Shown piece after piece: positions 6,663-14,061 of a stretch of DNA of 16,417 bases. The notes under the pieces were generated by a model. That model made no database searches. It saw only the letters and a program-made list of their open reading frames with translations, and was not told the DNA's origin. A program made the translations under genes and the position numbers. Position 1 is the first letter of the stretch, and every line of letters starts with the position of its first letter. The DNA is from Betaproteobacteria bacterium (GTDB taxonomy: Bacteria; Pseudomonadota; Gammaproteobacteria; Burkholderiales; Nitrosomonadaceae), in contig JAHZIU010000097.1 in NCBI GenBank assembly GCA_022601315.1, forward strand, positions 1 through 16,417, given 5' to 3'.

Positions 6663-8774
6663 ATGGAGCTTCCATTGAATAAAATGATCTTGTGGCTGGG
6701 AACAGTATCGTTGTCGATTATGTTCATATCCTCGCTGTTTGCGGAACAAACTGCTACGGAAGAAATGCCGCTGAATAGCATTCAGTCAATAAGTGTTTCA
6801 GCGGTTCAGGCGGGAGAATTAATTGCCAAGCTAACATTTGACCGTCCCCTGGATGCAATGCCAATGGGTGTGGCGCTCAACAATCCTTCTCGTATATATT
6901 TCGATTTTTACAATATTGCCAGTAACCTTGGGGCAAATATTCAGGAGGTAGACGAAGGGGACCTCCGTAGTATAAATATTGTACAAGTGGGCGATCGAAC
7001 ACGTGTGGTTCTCAATTTATCCAGACTAATGAGCCACGAAGTGTTGGAAGCTGAGGATGCGGCGCTATTAATAAAACTGAATTCGGTAACTGACAGCCAG
7101 ACAGTCGGCACAACCGTGCATTTTGCTGAAGAAGTTGGAAGCAATGAAATGAATAGCTTGCAGGATATTGATTTTCGTCGTGGAGCAAATGGTGAAGGGC
7201 GAATCGAAATTGATTTATTAAATTCTGGAACAGGTATTGATGTTTATCAGCAAAGCGATGAGCTGATTGTTGAGTTTGTGAATACAGTTTTACCAAGCAA
7301 TTTGGAAAGAAAGTTGGATGTTGTGGATTTTGCGACGCCAATCCAATCCATAGCTACATCTAGTTATGGTGATAACGTACGTATGGTAGTCAAACCAACG
7401 GGCCTTTGGGAACACTCAGCCCGCCAAACTGATGCACGATTTGTTTTGGAAGTAAGAGCATTGTCTGAAGATGAAGACGAACTTGCAAAAAGAAGACGCA
7501 CAAATGGTGGTTATACTGGAGAGAGGCTATCGCTAAATTTCCAAGATGTGGAAGTTCGAGCGGTACTGCAAGTGATTGCCGATTTTACAAATCTAAACAT
7601 TATTGCCAGTGATTCGGTTGGTGGAAATCTTACATTAAGATTAAGAGACGTTCCATGGGATCAGGCACTCGACATTATATTGCAGGCAAATGGCCTTGAT
7701 AAACGTAAGACGGGTAATGTTATTTTTGTTGCGCCGAGTAAAGAAATGGCGGATCGTGAATTATTAGATTTAGAAGCAAAATTACAGATCTCTGAATTGG
7801 AGCCGCTGCGTACGGAGACATTTCAGCTTAATCACCGCAGGGTTAATTCAATTTCTTTTGAGGGGATGCTGAGTAGTAGAGGAGCAATTAATTTTGATGA
7901 AATCAGTAACACACTGACCGTTACAGACGTAGCCTTAAATATTAGTGAAATTAGCAAGCGTATTCAAAGACTAGATGTTTTCGAAAGACAAGTTATGATT
8001 GAAGCGCGAATCGTAGAAGCGACAGAAACATTTAGTCGTGACCTTGGCGCACGTTTTGGAATACAGAATTCATCACGTTTTGGTGGTCGTGGATTTGGCG
8101 CTTCCGGTAACTTGGATAGTTCAAGTGATCTGGCAGGCGGTGGTCGTGCTGGTGGTGGCGATAATCTGAACGTGAATTTACCGGCTGCAGGCGCTGTTGG
8201 GCTTGCCGGCGGGCCAGCAGCACTGGGTTTGAGCCTGATTAAGATTAATAATGGGCGATTAATCAATTTGGAATTATCTGCTCTGGAAACAGATACTAAG
8301 GGCAGGGTCATTGCGAGCCCTCGTGTGGTGACTGCACATGGTGTGGAAGCGATCATTGAACAAGGTGACCGGGTTCCTTTCCAGCAGGCAACCAGCAGTG
8401 GAGCAACCAGTATACGATTTGTTGACGCCACTTTGAGTCTAAAGGTTAAGCCATTAATTACATATGATAATCAAATTGATATGGAATTAACTGTTAACCA
8501 GGATGCCATTGGTGAAAGTATCAATGCTTTTTTACCGCCGCCAATTAATACCAAAAAAGTGACTACTAAGGTTTTAGTGGAAAATGGTGGGACAGTTGTG
8601 ATTGGTGGAATTTTTGAACGAGCGGAAAATCGGGTAGTCAATAAAGTGCCGTTACTGGGTGACATACCCGTTCTCGGTCATATCTTCCGTAATTCGACTA
8701 GACAAGATGATAAACGTGAGTTATTAGTTTTTGTCACCCCTCGAATTTTAAAAGAAAGCTTGAATTTTCAGTAA
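6663..8774 (+). CDS. pilQ: Type IV pilus outer-membrane secretin PilQ
   Basis: PilQ forms the multimeric outer-membrane channel through which the pilus is extruded. The 703 residues start with a signal peptide (about 1-27, ending SLFA). Two AMIN peptidoglycan-binding domains follow (about 41-137 and 165-265). Then come a secretin/TonB short N-terminal (STN) domain (about 288-357), a short NolW/N1 domain (about 383-437, LRTETFQLN to IQRLD), and the C-terminal secretin domain (about 440-695). The secretin domain has GGTVVIGGI (642-650), VPLLGDIPVLGHIFR (662-676) and ELLVFVTPRI. A Gly/Ser-rich insert (about 471-523) lies in the gate/lip region. The ribosome binding site AGGAG (6652-6656) is 6 nt from the ATG. 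It is the last gene of the pil operon; aroK/aroB, which often follow pilQ in related bacteria, are absent here. Confidence 0.97.
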   Translation: MELPLNKMILWLGTVSLSIMFISSLFAEQTATEEMPLNSIQSISVSAVQAGELIAKLTFDRPLDAMPMGVALNNPSRIYFDFYNIASNLGANIQEVDEGDLRSINIVQVGDRTRVVLNLSRLMSHEVLEAEDAALLIKLNSVTDSQTVGTTVHFAEEVGSNEMNSLQDIDFRRGANGEGRIEIDLLNSGTGIDVYQQSDELIVEFVNTVLPSNLERKLDVVDFATPIQSIATSSYGDNVRMVVKPTGLWEHSARQTDARFVLEVRALSEDEDELAKRRRTNGGYTGERLSLNFQDVEVRAVLQVIADFTNLNIIASDSVGGNLTLRLRDVPWDQALDIILQANGLDKRKTGNVIFVAPSKEMADRELLDLEAKLQISELEPLRTETFQLNHRRVNSISFEGMLSSRGAINFDEISNTLTVTDVALNISEISKRIQRLDVFERQVMIEARIVEATETFSRDLGARFGIQNSSRFGGRGFGASGNLDSSSDLAGGGRAGGGDNLNVNLPAAGAVGLAGGPAALGLSLIKINNGRLINLELSALETDTKGRVIASPRVVTAHGVEAIIEQGDRVPFQQATSSGATSIRFVDATLSLKVKPLITYDNQIDMELTVNQDAIGESINAFLPPPINTKKVTTKVLVENGGTVVIGGIFERAENRVVNKVPLLGDIPVLGHIFRNSTRQDDKRELLVFVTPRILKESLNFQ

Positions 8775-8844
8775 AAAGCTTTCATGGTGATTTGGCATCC
8801 AAATAACATTGTTTATTCTATAAGTTGTTTGAATTTGCTTAACC
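8775..8844. terminator. Convergent intergenic region with a weak hairpin (possible shared terminator)
   Basis: The pilQ and MBL genes converge across 70 nt. The only clear hairpin is ATTTGG-CAT-CCAAAT (8790-8804), a perfect 6-bp stem that is AT-rich. It is followed on the plus strand by AACATTGTTTATT, not a continuous U-tract. A run of five T residues occurs on the minus-strand side, but about 15 nt away from the stem. It may be a weak bidirectional terminator, or termination may be Rho-dependent. Confidence 0.3.
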
Positions 8845-9798
8845 TTAATCTGCGACTTGGTTTAACCAATGAACCAGCCCTTGACTATTTAGATTAATGT
8901 CAGAATGTAGCAGCTTGTCAATATTTTCCTGTGGCAAATTACAACCATGTTTGGCAAGTTCTTGAGTAAATAATGATTTCAGTGCTTCAATAATAATTGC
9001 TTGTGTATCTGAATTATTTCGTTTTGCTTTTTGTGCAATTGCAACGTGGGCATCGATAAATCTGTGCATTGATTGGGCGTGACGCGATAAATCGCCAATT
9101 TGACTATAGTGCGTTAAGTAAGCGTATCGTGGTTTATAACTCATAATGCGATCAAGAGATGCGTGTGCGGCATCAGGGTCAAACTGGACAGGTGTTGTGG
9201 TTGGGAAGACAAACTCTGTGCCGTTGACGTCAAATTCTCGATATGAAACTCCAAAAGTATCGCCTGTAAAAAAAGATTCGCTACACTCGTCATAAATACA
9301 ATTATGGTGGCGAGCGTGGCCAGGTGTGTCAAGAAACAATAAGTTTCGTCCCTTAAGCTTAATGCTAAATTGATCTGGTGCTTCGATGATGCGATTTTCA
9401 TCAATGGGTAAAATTTCGCCATAAACACGTTGAAATTCTGTTTCGCCATAAACAGCAGTTGCGCCAGCGACTAGCTTGGTAGGATCTGCCATATGACGCG
9501 CACCACGTGGATGTACAATTAATTTGGCGTTAGGAAAGCGACGCATACATTCGCTTGCACCGCCAGCATGATCAAGGTGGATGTGTGTCAGGATTACATA
9601 AGCGATATTTTCGACTGTAAGATTCTTTTGCTTAAGTGTTTCTATTACACCCGGGATAGAGAAAGCGGTTCCTGTATCAACCAGAGCGGCTGTATCTTCC
9701 TCTATGATTAGGTGTATGGCCGCTCGTTTTGGCCGGTGAAACTGAGCATCAATGGCGCTGATACCGTGCTCAAAATCTGTAACGAGTGATGATGTCAT
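8845..9798 (-). CDS. MBL-fold metallo-hydrolase (glyoxalase II / COG0491-like)
   Basis: This 317-residue protein has the metallo-beta-lactamase fold and a complete dinuclear metal site: THIHLDH (His72, His74, Asp76, His77), His161 in DTPGHARHH, Asp180 in FFTGDTFG (bridging) and His230 in YLTHYSQ. The N-terminal strand pair and LVDTGTA motif are usual for the fold. It resembles the subgroup of stand-alone soluble hydrolases typified by ST1585-like proteins, not classic glyoxalase II; this placement is from memory. About 80 residues follow the last metal ligand and look helical. The substrate cannot be read from sequence. There is no signal peptide, so it is cytoplasmic. It begins 14 nt after the acs stop on the same strand with no visible ribosome binding site, which suggests an acs-MBL operon and a possible link to thioester or acyl metabolism; that link is inference. 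Confidence 0.88.
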   Translation of the reverse strand: MTSSLVTDFEHGISAIDAQFHRPKRAAIHLIIEEDTAALVDTGTAFSIPGVIETLKQKNLTVENIAYVILTHIHLDHAGGASECMRRFPNAKLIVHPRGARHMADPTKLVAGATAVYGETEFQRVYGEILPIDENRIIEAPDQFSIKLKGRNLLFLDTPGHARHHNCIYDECSESFFTGDTFGVSYREFDVNGTEFVFPTTTPVQFDPDAAHASLDRIMSYKPRYAYLTHYSQIGDLSRHAQSMHRFIDAHVAIAQKAKRNNSDTQAIIIEALKSLFTQELAKHGCNLPQENIDKLLHSDINLNSQGLVHWLNQVAD

Positions 9799-9812
9799 GT
9801 TTTTTGAATTAA

Positions 9813-11783
9813 TTATTTTATAGTTTTCTTTAGCTGATCAAGGATAGCAGGGTTCTCTAATGTGGAAATATCTTGGGTTATTTCTTCGCCCTTAGCCAAC
9901 GTGCGTAATAAGCGGCGCATGATTTTACCGGATCGGGTTTTTGGTAAATTTTCACCGAAGCGGATTTCTTCTGGTTTTGCGATGGGTCCAATTTCTTGCG
10001 CAACCCAATTTCTTAAATCATTAATGATTCTGCTGGCTTCTTCGCCATGTGGTAATTGGTCTTTTAGGACCACAAATGCAACTACCGATTCTCCTTTGAT
10101 TTCATGTGGTTTTCCGACAACGGCTGCTTCTGCTACTAGTGGGTTAGCAACCAGTACTGATTCTATTTCCATGGTGCCTAGACGGTGTCCAGACACATTC
10201 AGAACGTCATCAATACGCCCCATAATCCAGAAGTAACCATCGTTATCGCAATATGCGGAGTCACCGGCCAAATAATATTTTCCATTTGCGATTTCTGCAG
10301 GGAAATATGTATTTTTAAAGCGTTCTGGATCTTTCCATAGTGTGCGGATCTGTGAAGGAAAAGGGCGCTTGATAACAAGGAGCCCGCCTTTGCCGTTTTC
10401 AACTTCTTCGCCGGTTTCGTCAACAATAGCTGTAAAAATTCCCGGTAAGGGTCGTGAGCATGATCCTGGTTTTAGCGGAAAAGCGCCGGGTAACGGTGCA
10501 ATCATATGGCTTCCTGTTTCAGTTTGCCACCAAGTATCAACGATAGGGCAATTGGAGCGGCCAATTTTTTCATAAAACCACATCCATGCTTCGGGATTGA
10601 TCGGTTCGCCAACAGACCCCAGTAGACGTAATGATGAGAGGTTATAATTTTTAGGCAGATCTGGTCCCAGCTTTATGAGGGAACGTATGGCTGTAGGAGC
10701 TGTGTAGAAAGTTGTGACTTTATGTTTTTGAATGATTTCCCAGAACCGACCTGCATCGGGATAAGTCGGTATGCCTTCAAAGATTACCTGGGTGGCACCC
10801 ATCGCTAAAGGACCATATGCGACATAGCTGTGACCTGTGACCCAACCTACATCTGCCGTACACCAGAAAATATCGGATGGTTTGTAATCAAAAACCCACT
10901 GCATGCTGACCATTGTGCCAAGTAAATAACCCGCGCTGGAATGTTGTACACCTTTGGGTTTTCCAGTTGACCCTGAGGTGTACAGTGTAAATAACGGGTG
11001 TTCCGCATTTACCCACTCAGGCTCACATTCGGTGCTGGTAGATTGCGTGATTTCTTGCCACCAAACATCACGCGTTGCATTGAAAGGAATTTCATTACCA
11101 GAGCGTTGATAAACGACTACAGATTTTACAGATTCGGCATCACCCATATTGATCGCTTCATCAACGGTTGATTTGAGTGGGTGGTGTTTGCCGCCTCGAA
11201 CCTGTTCGTCAGCGGTAATAACTGCAACAGCACCGGCATCAGTTATACGTTCATGTAGGCTTTTAGCAGAGAAACCGCCAAATACAACTGAGTGAATGGC
11301 ACCAATACGTGCACAAGCTTGCATCGCAATCACGGCTTCGATGCGCATTGGCATATAGATAACGATGCAATCACCTTTGCTGATATTTAGAGTTTTAAGT
11401 GCATTGGCAAACTGGCAGACCCTTTGATGGAGATCACGGTATGTCGATTGTATTACTTCACCATCATCTGATTCAAAAATAATGGCTACTTTGTCAGGTT
11501 GCGTAACTAAGTGTCGATCAAGGCAATTGTAGGATACGTTTAACTCGCCATCATTGAACCATTTAAAAAAAGGAGGGTCACTCTCTTCTAATATTTGAGT
11601 GAAAGGTTTGTGCCAGAGAATGTTTTTATTAGCTTGATTTGCCCAAAAACGCCGATAATCTGTTTCTGCTTCAACGCACAGTGCTTGGTATGCGCTGATG
11701 GAGGATATGTTGGCTTGTTTACTAAACGCCTCACTTGGCGAAAAAATGCGAGTTTCATTCAAAACTGATTCAATAGTTGACAT
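9813..11783 (-). CDS. acs: Acetyl-CoA synthetase (acetate-CoA ligase, AMP-forming)
   Basis: This enzyme activates acetate to acetyl-CoA via acetyl-AMP in the cytoplasm. The 656 residues match the usual length (about 650). An N-terminal ACAS_N-like region (about 35-90) precedes the AMP-binding domain. The phosphate-binding loop is [11 protein letters not shown] (268-278). DTWWQTETG (416-424) includes Trp419, the residue that restricts the acyl pocket to acetate in characterised Acs. [20 protein letters not shown] (504-523) and [17 protein letters not shown] (525-541) span the hinge. [11 protein letters not shown] (614-624) contains the catalytic Lys620, the site acetylated by Pat-type enzymes in other bacteria. 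So acetate specificity is well supported, and regulation by acetylation is plausible. The start at 11783 has a ribosome binding site (TGGAGATG) just upstream. An MBL-fold gene follows 14 nt downstream. Confidence 0.97.
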   Translation of the reverse strand: MSTIESVLNETRIFSPSEAFSKQANISSISAYQALCVEAETDYRRFWANQANKNILWHKPFTQILEESDPPFFKWFNDGELNVSYNCLDRHLVTQPDKVAIIFESDDGEVIQSTYRDLHQRVCQFANALKTLNISKGDCIVIYMPMRIEAVIAMQACARIGAIHSVVFGGFSAKSLHERITDAGAVAVITADEQVRGGKHHPLKSTVDEAINMGDAESVKSVVVYQRSGNEIPFNATRDVWWQEITQSTSTECEPEWVNAEHPLFTLYTSGSTGKPKGVQHSSAGYLLGTMVSMQWVFDYKPSDIFWCTADVGWVTGHSYVAYGPLAMGATQVIFEGIPTYPDAGRFWEIIQKHKVTTFYTAPTAIRSLIKLGPDLPKNYNLSSLRLLGSVGEPINPEAWMWFYEKIGRSNCPIVDTWWQTETGSHMIAPLPGAFPLKPGSCSRPLPGIFTAIVDETGEEVENGKGGLLVIKRPFPSQIRTLWKDPERFKNTYFPAEIANGKYYLAGDSAYCDNDGYFWIMGRIDDVLNVSGHRLGTMEIESVLVANPLVAEAAVVGKPHEIKGESVVAFVVLKDQLPHGEEASRIINDLRNWVAQEIGPIAKPEEIRFGENLPKTRSGKIMRRLLRTLAKGEEITQDISTLENPAILDQLKKTIK

Positions 11784-12013
11784 GCATCATCTCCAGTAAT
11801 TCGTATGTTCATAAAACTTGGGGTGATTGTATCATTAGCATTAAATTTGCGACTTTTAATTCAGATATCGTGTCGTTAATTTAGATTCTAGATGGTTAAT
11901 ATTATGATACGAGACGTGTGATACAGTTATGTTGGTGATCGCTAAGGGATTGCGCTTGGCAGAATTTATGTTTCATATTTTTTAAATTTTTGATAGAATA
12001 ATAGAAAGATTCG
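11784..12013. promoter_or_regulatory. Divergent promoter region between acs and rimP-nusA-infB
   Basis: The region is AT-rich and has no credible gene. For acs (minus strand), TACAAT at 11831-11826 is a possible -10 with only a poor -35. For rimP (plus), TTGGCA (11956-11961) is a fair -35 followed by AT-rich DNA, and TAGAAT (11994-11999) is a fair -10, but they are too far apart to pair. The word ATGATAC appears at 11904-11910, its reverse complement GTATCAT at 11829-11835, and the related GTGATAC at 11918-11924. An 18-codon ATG frame at 11929 has no ribosome binding site and I do not call it. Confidence 0.3.
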
Positions 12014-12038
12014 ATGGGCTTTTCAAAGCCCATTTTTT
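12014..12038 (+). terminator. Intrinsic-terminator-like hairpin in the rimP leader (putative attenuator)
   Basis: ATGGGCTTT (12014-12022) pairs perfectly with AAAGCCCAT (12025-12033), followed at once by six T residues (12033-12038). This is a textbook Rho-independent terminator, yet it sits only 15 nt before the rimP ATG and points into the operon. The likeliest reading is an attenuator or leader terminator controlling rimP-nusA-infB. A 'rimP leader' attenuator is described for proteobacteria; NusA is itself a termination factor, so feedback is plausible but inferred. It could also be the 3' end of a short upstream transcript. Confidence 0.75.
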
Positions 12039-12053
12039 ATTTGTGGCGAGGCT

Positions 12054-12482
12054 ATGGTGTTAGAAGAATTGTTGGAGTCAACTCTGGAGGGCTTGGGCTA
12101 TGAGTTGGTTGAAGTAGAACAATTGGCGCGCGGCAAATTGCTGAGAGTATTTGTTGATAAAGAAGGTGGTATTAATGTTGATGATTGTGTGGTAATTAGT
12201 AATCATTTGAGTCGTTTGTTAGTGGTTGAGAACATCGATTATGGTAGGCTTGAGGTGTCTTCGCCTGGTCTTGATAGATCTTTAAGAAAAGAAGCTGATT
12301 TTCTCCGGTTTAAAGGAGAAACAATTAAATTGAAACTGCGTGTCCCATTGCAGGGACAAAGAAATTTTACTGGAGTTTTGCGGGAAGTAAATGATGGTAT
12401 TTTAAAACTTGAAGTCGAAGGAAGATTGTTAGACCTTGAATTGAGTAACCTTGGGAAAGCACGTTTGGTTCCAAAATTGTAG
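12054..12482 (+). CDS. rimP: Ribosome maturation factor RimP
   Basis: RimP (142 residues) is a cytoplasmic 30S subunit maturation factor. The N-terminal alpha/beta domain (about 1-75) opens with [20 protein letters not shown] and includes [19 protein letters not shown]; the hallmark EVSSPGLDR is at 67-75. The C-terminal SH3-like barrel follows (about 80-142: [20 protein letters not shown], then ILKLEVEGR). The length is typical of betaproteobacteria. GCGAG just before the ATG is a modest ribosome binding site. It is first in the conserved rimP-nusA-infB operon; nusA begins 26 nt later. No metY tRNA is present upstream, unlike E. coli. Confidence 0.97.
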   Translation: MVLEELLESTLEGLGYELVEVEQLARGKLLRVFVDKEGGINVDDCVVISNHLSRLLVVENIDYGRLEVSSPGLDRSLRKEADFLRFKGETIKLKLRVPLQGQRNFTGVLREVNDGILKLEVEGRLLDLELSNLGKARLVPKL

Positions 12483-12508
12483 GTATATAAAAATTTGGCT
12501 GGAGGACT

Positions 12509-13981
12509 ATGAGCCGCGAAATTTTACTGTTAGTAGATGCATTGGCACGTGAAAAATCTGTTGAGAAAGAAATTGTTTTCACTGCATTGGAGATGGCGTT
12601 AGCTTCTGCGACAAAAAAAAGATTTCATGAAGATGTTGATACACGAGTTTCTATTGATAGAGAAACAGGTGATTATCAGTCTTTTCGTCGTTGGATTGTG
12701 GTAGATGGCGATGTCATTGAAGAACCTGAGCGTCAAATTTCATTGGCTCGAGCGCAAGAAAATGATGCTGATATTCAGGTGGACGATTTTATTGAGGAGC
12801 CTCTAGAGCCCATTGAATTTGGGAGAATCGGCGCGCAAGCAGCTAAGCAGGTGATTTTTCAGAAAATACGTGATGCGGAACGAGAGCAGACACTAAATGA
12901 TTTTCTGGAGCGTGAAGATTATTTAATTACCGGCACGATTAAGCGTATGGAGCGGGGTAACGCAGTTATTGAGTCTGGCAGGATTGAAGCTGAATTGCCA
13001 CGTGAGCAGATGATTCCTAAAGAGAATTTGCGAGTAGGTGATCGAGTGCGGGCTTATCTGTATAAGGTGGATAGAGCCGCTAGAGGACCGCAGTTAAAGC
13101 TTTCACGTATATCTCCTGATTTTCTGATAAAACTGTTTGAGTTGGAAGTCCCGGAGATTGAAGAGGGATTGTTGGAAATCAAGGTGGCTGCTAGAGATCC
13201 TGGTTCACGTGCCAAGATTGCAGTTAAATCAAACGACCAGCGTGTTGACCCGATAGGTACTTGCGTTGGAATGCGTGGTTCCAGAGTACAGGCGGTTATT
13301 GGTGAATTGGCTGGCGAGCGAGTGGATATTATTCTATGGTCTGATGATCCTGCTACTTTCATTATCAATGCGCTTGCTCCAGCTGAGATTAGTAGCATTA
13401 TGGTGGATGAGGAAAACCACAGCATGGATATCGTGGTAGATGACGAAAACCTAGCGCAGGCGATAGGTCGTGGCGGTCAGAATGTGCGACTTGCTTCAGA
13501 ATTAACGGGATGGGAGCTCAACATAATGACGGTTGAAGAATCTCAGACTAAGCACGAAGAAGAGGCGTCTTTGACTTGTCAGCTTTTTATGGGAAAATTA
13601 GATGTTGACGAAGAAGTAGCAGGGATACTGGTGCAAGAAGGTTTTGCAACCTTGGAAGAAGTTGCTTATGTGCCTATCAATGAAATGCTGGAAATCGAGT
13701 CTTTTGATGAAGAAACAGTTCATGAGATACGCAATCGTGCGCGAAATGTATTGCTGACTGATGCAATAGTTGATGAAGAAAAAATAGAAAACGTCGCTGA
13801 AGATTTACTTTCGCTGGAAGGTATGGATATTGAGATTGTGCGGGCGTTAGCAGCCAAAGGTATTAATAGCCAAGCTGATTTGGCTGATTTGGCTGCCGAT
13901 GATTTGGTTGAATTGACAGGCATGGAATTAGAACGTGCCAGTCAATTAATTATTAAAGCACGTGAACCATGGTTTGCATGA
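12509..13981 (+). CDS. nusA: Transcription termination/antitermination factor NusA
   Basis: NusA binds RNA polymerase and nascent RNA, modulating pausing, intrinsic and Rho-dependent termination, and antitermination. The 490 residues are close to E. coli NusA (495). The N-terminal RNAP-binding domain is about 1-125 ([31 protein letters not shown]). S1 is about 135-200 ([17 protein letters not shown]). KH1 follows with [10 protein letters not shown] (252-261), and KH2 has [13 protein letters not shown] (318-330). Two acidic C-terminal repeats occupy about 365-415 and 438-490. All domains are present. The ribosome binding site GGAGG (12501-12505) lies 3 nt before the ATG, slightly short. An in-frame tandem 9-bp repeat occurs near the 3' end. 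An 80-nt gap precedes infB. Confidence 0.98.
   Translation: MSREILLLVDALAREKSVEKEIVFTALEMALASATKKRFHEDVDTRVSIDRETGDYQSFRRWIVVDGDVIEEPERQISLARAQENDADIQVDDFIEEPLEPIEFGRIGAQAAKQVIFQKIRDAEREQTLNDFLEREDYLITGTIKRMERGNAVIESGRIEAELPREQMIPKENLRVGDRVRAYLYKVDRAARGPQLKLSRISPDFLIKLFELEVPEIEEGLLEIKVAARDPGSRAKIAVKSNDQRVDPIGTCVGMRGSRVQAVIGELAGERVDIILWSDDPATFIINALAPAEISSIMVDEENHSMDIVVDDENLAQAIGRGGQNVRLASELTGWELNIMTVEESQTKHEEEASLTCQLFMGKLDVDEEVAGILVQEGFATLEEVAYVPINEMLEIESFDEETVHEIRNRARNVLLTDAIVDEEKIENVAEDLLSLEGMDIEIVRALAAKGINSQADLADLAADDLVELTGMELERASQLIIKAREPWFA
13874..13891 (+). repeat. In-frame 9-bp tandem repeat inside nusA
   Basis: GCTGATTTG occurs twice back to back (13874-13882 and 13883-13891), coding for ADLADL in the second acidic repeat of NusA. 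Related wording continues downstream (GCTGCCGATGATTTG). It preserves the reading frame. Confidence 0.7.
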
Positions 13982-14019
13982 TTTTTATCTGATGCTGATT
14001 TATATATTGCGAATGACAT

Positions 14020-14034
14020 AAGCCGAACCGGCTT
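14020..14034 (+). other. Short hairpin in the nusA-infB intergenic region
   Basis: AAGCCG-AAC-CGGCTT is a perfect 6-bp stem with a 3-nt loop, lying 38 nt after the nusA stop and 27 nt before the infB ATG. The following GAAGTTTTG is not a proper U-tract, so it is unlikely to terminate strongly. It may be an RNA processing or partial-termination element that adjusts infB relative to nusA. Confidence 0.45.
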
Positions 14035-14061
14035 GAAGTTTTGAATGCTGAAGGGTAATAG

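Noticed and set aside
7964..8431. 155-codon open frame on the minus strand inside pilQ
   Set aside because: It lies wholly within the well-supported pilQ frame. Its low-complexity Pro/Ala/Arg content is the complement of the Gly-rich PilQ segment.
9862..10236. 124-codon plus-strand frame antisense to acs
   Set aside because: acs is complete with all motifs in this stretch, and the antisense product resembles no known family.
11929..11985. Small 18-codon ATG frame upstream of rimP, possible leader peptide
   Set aside because: It has no ribosome binding site and no run of regulatory codons, and it ends well before the terminator hairpin.
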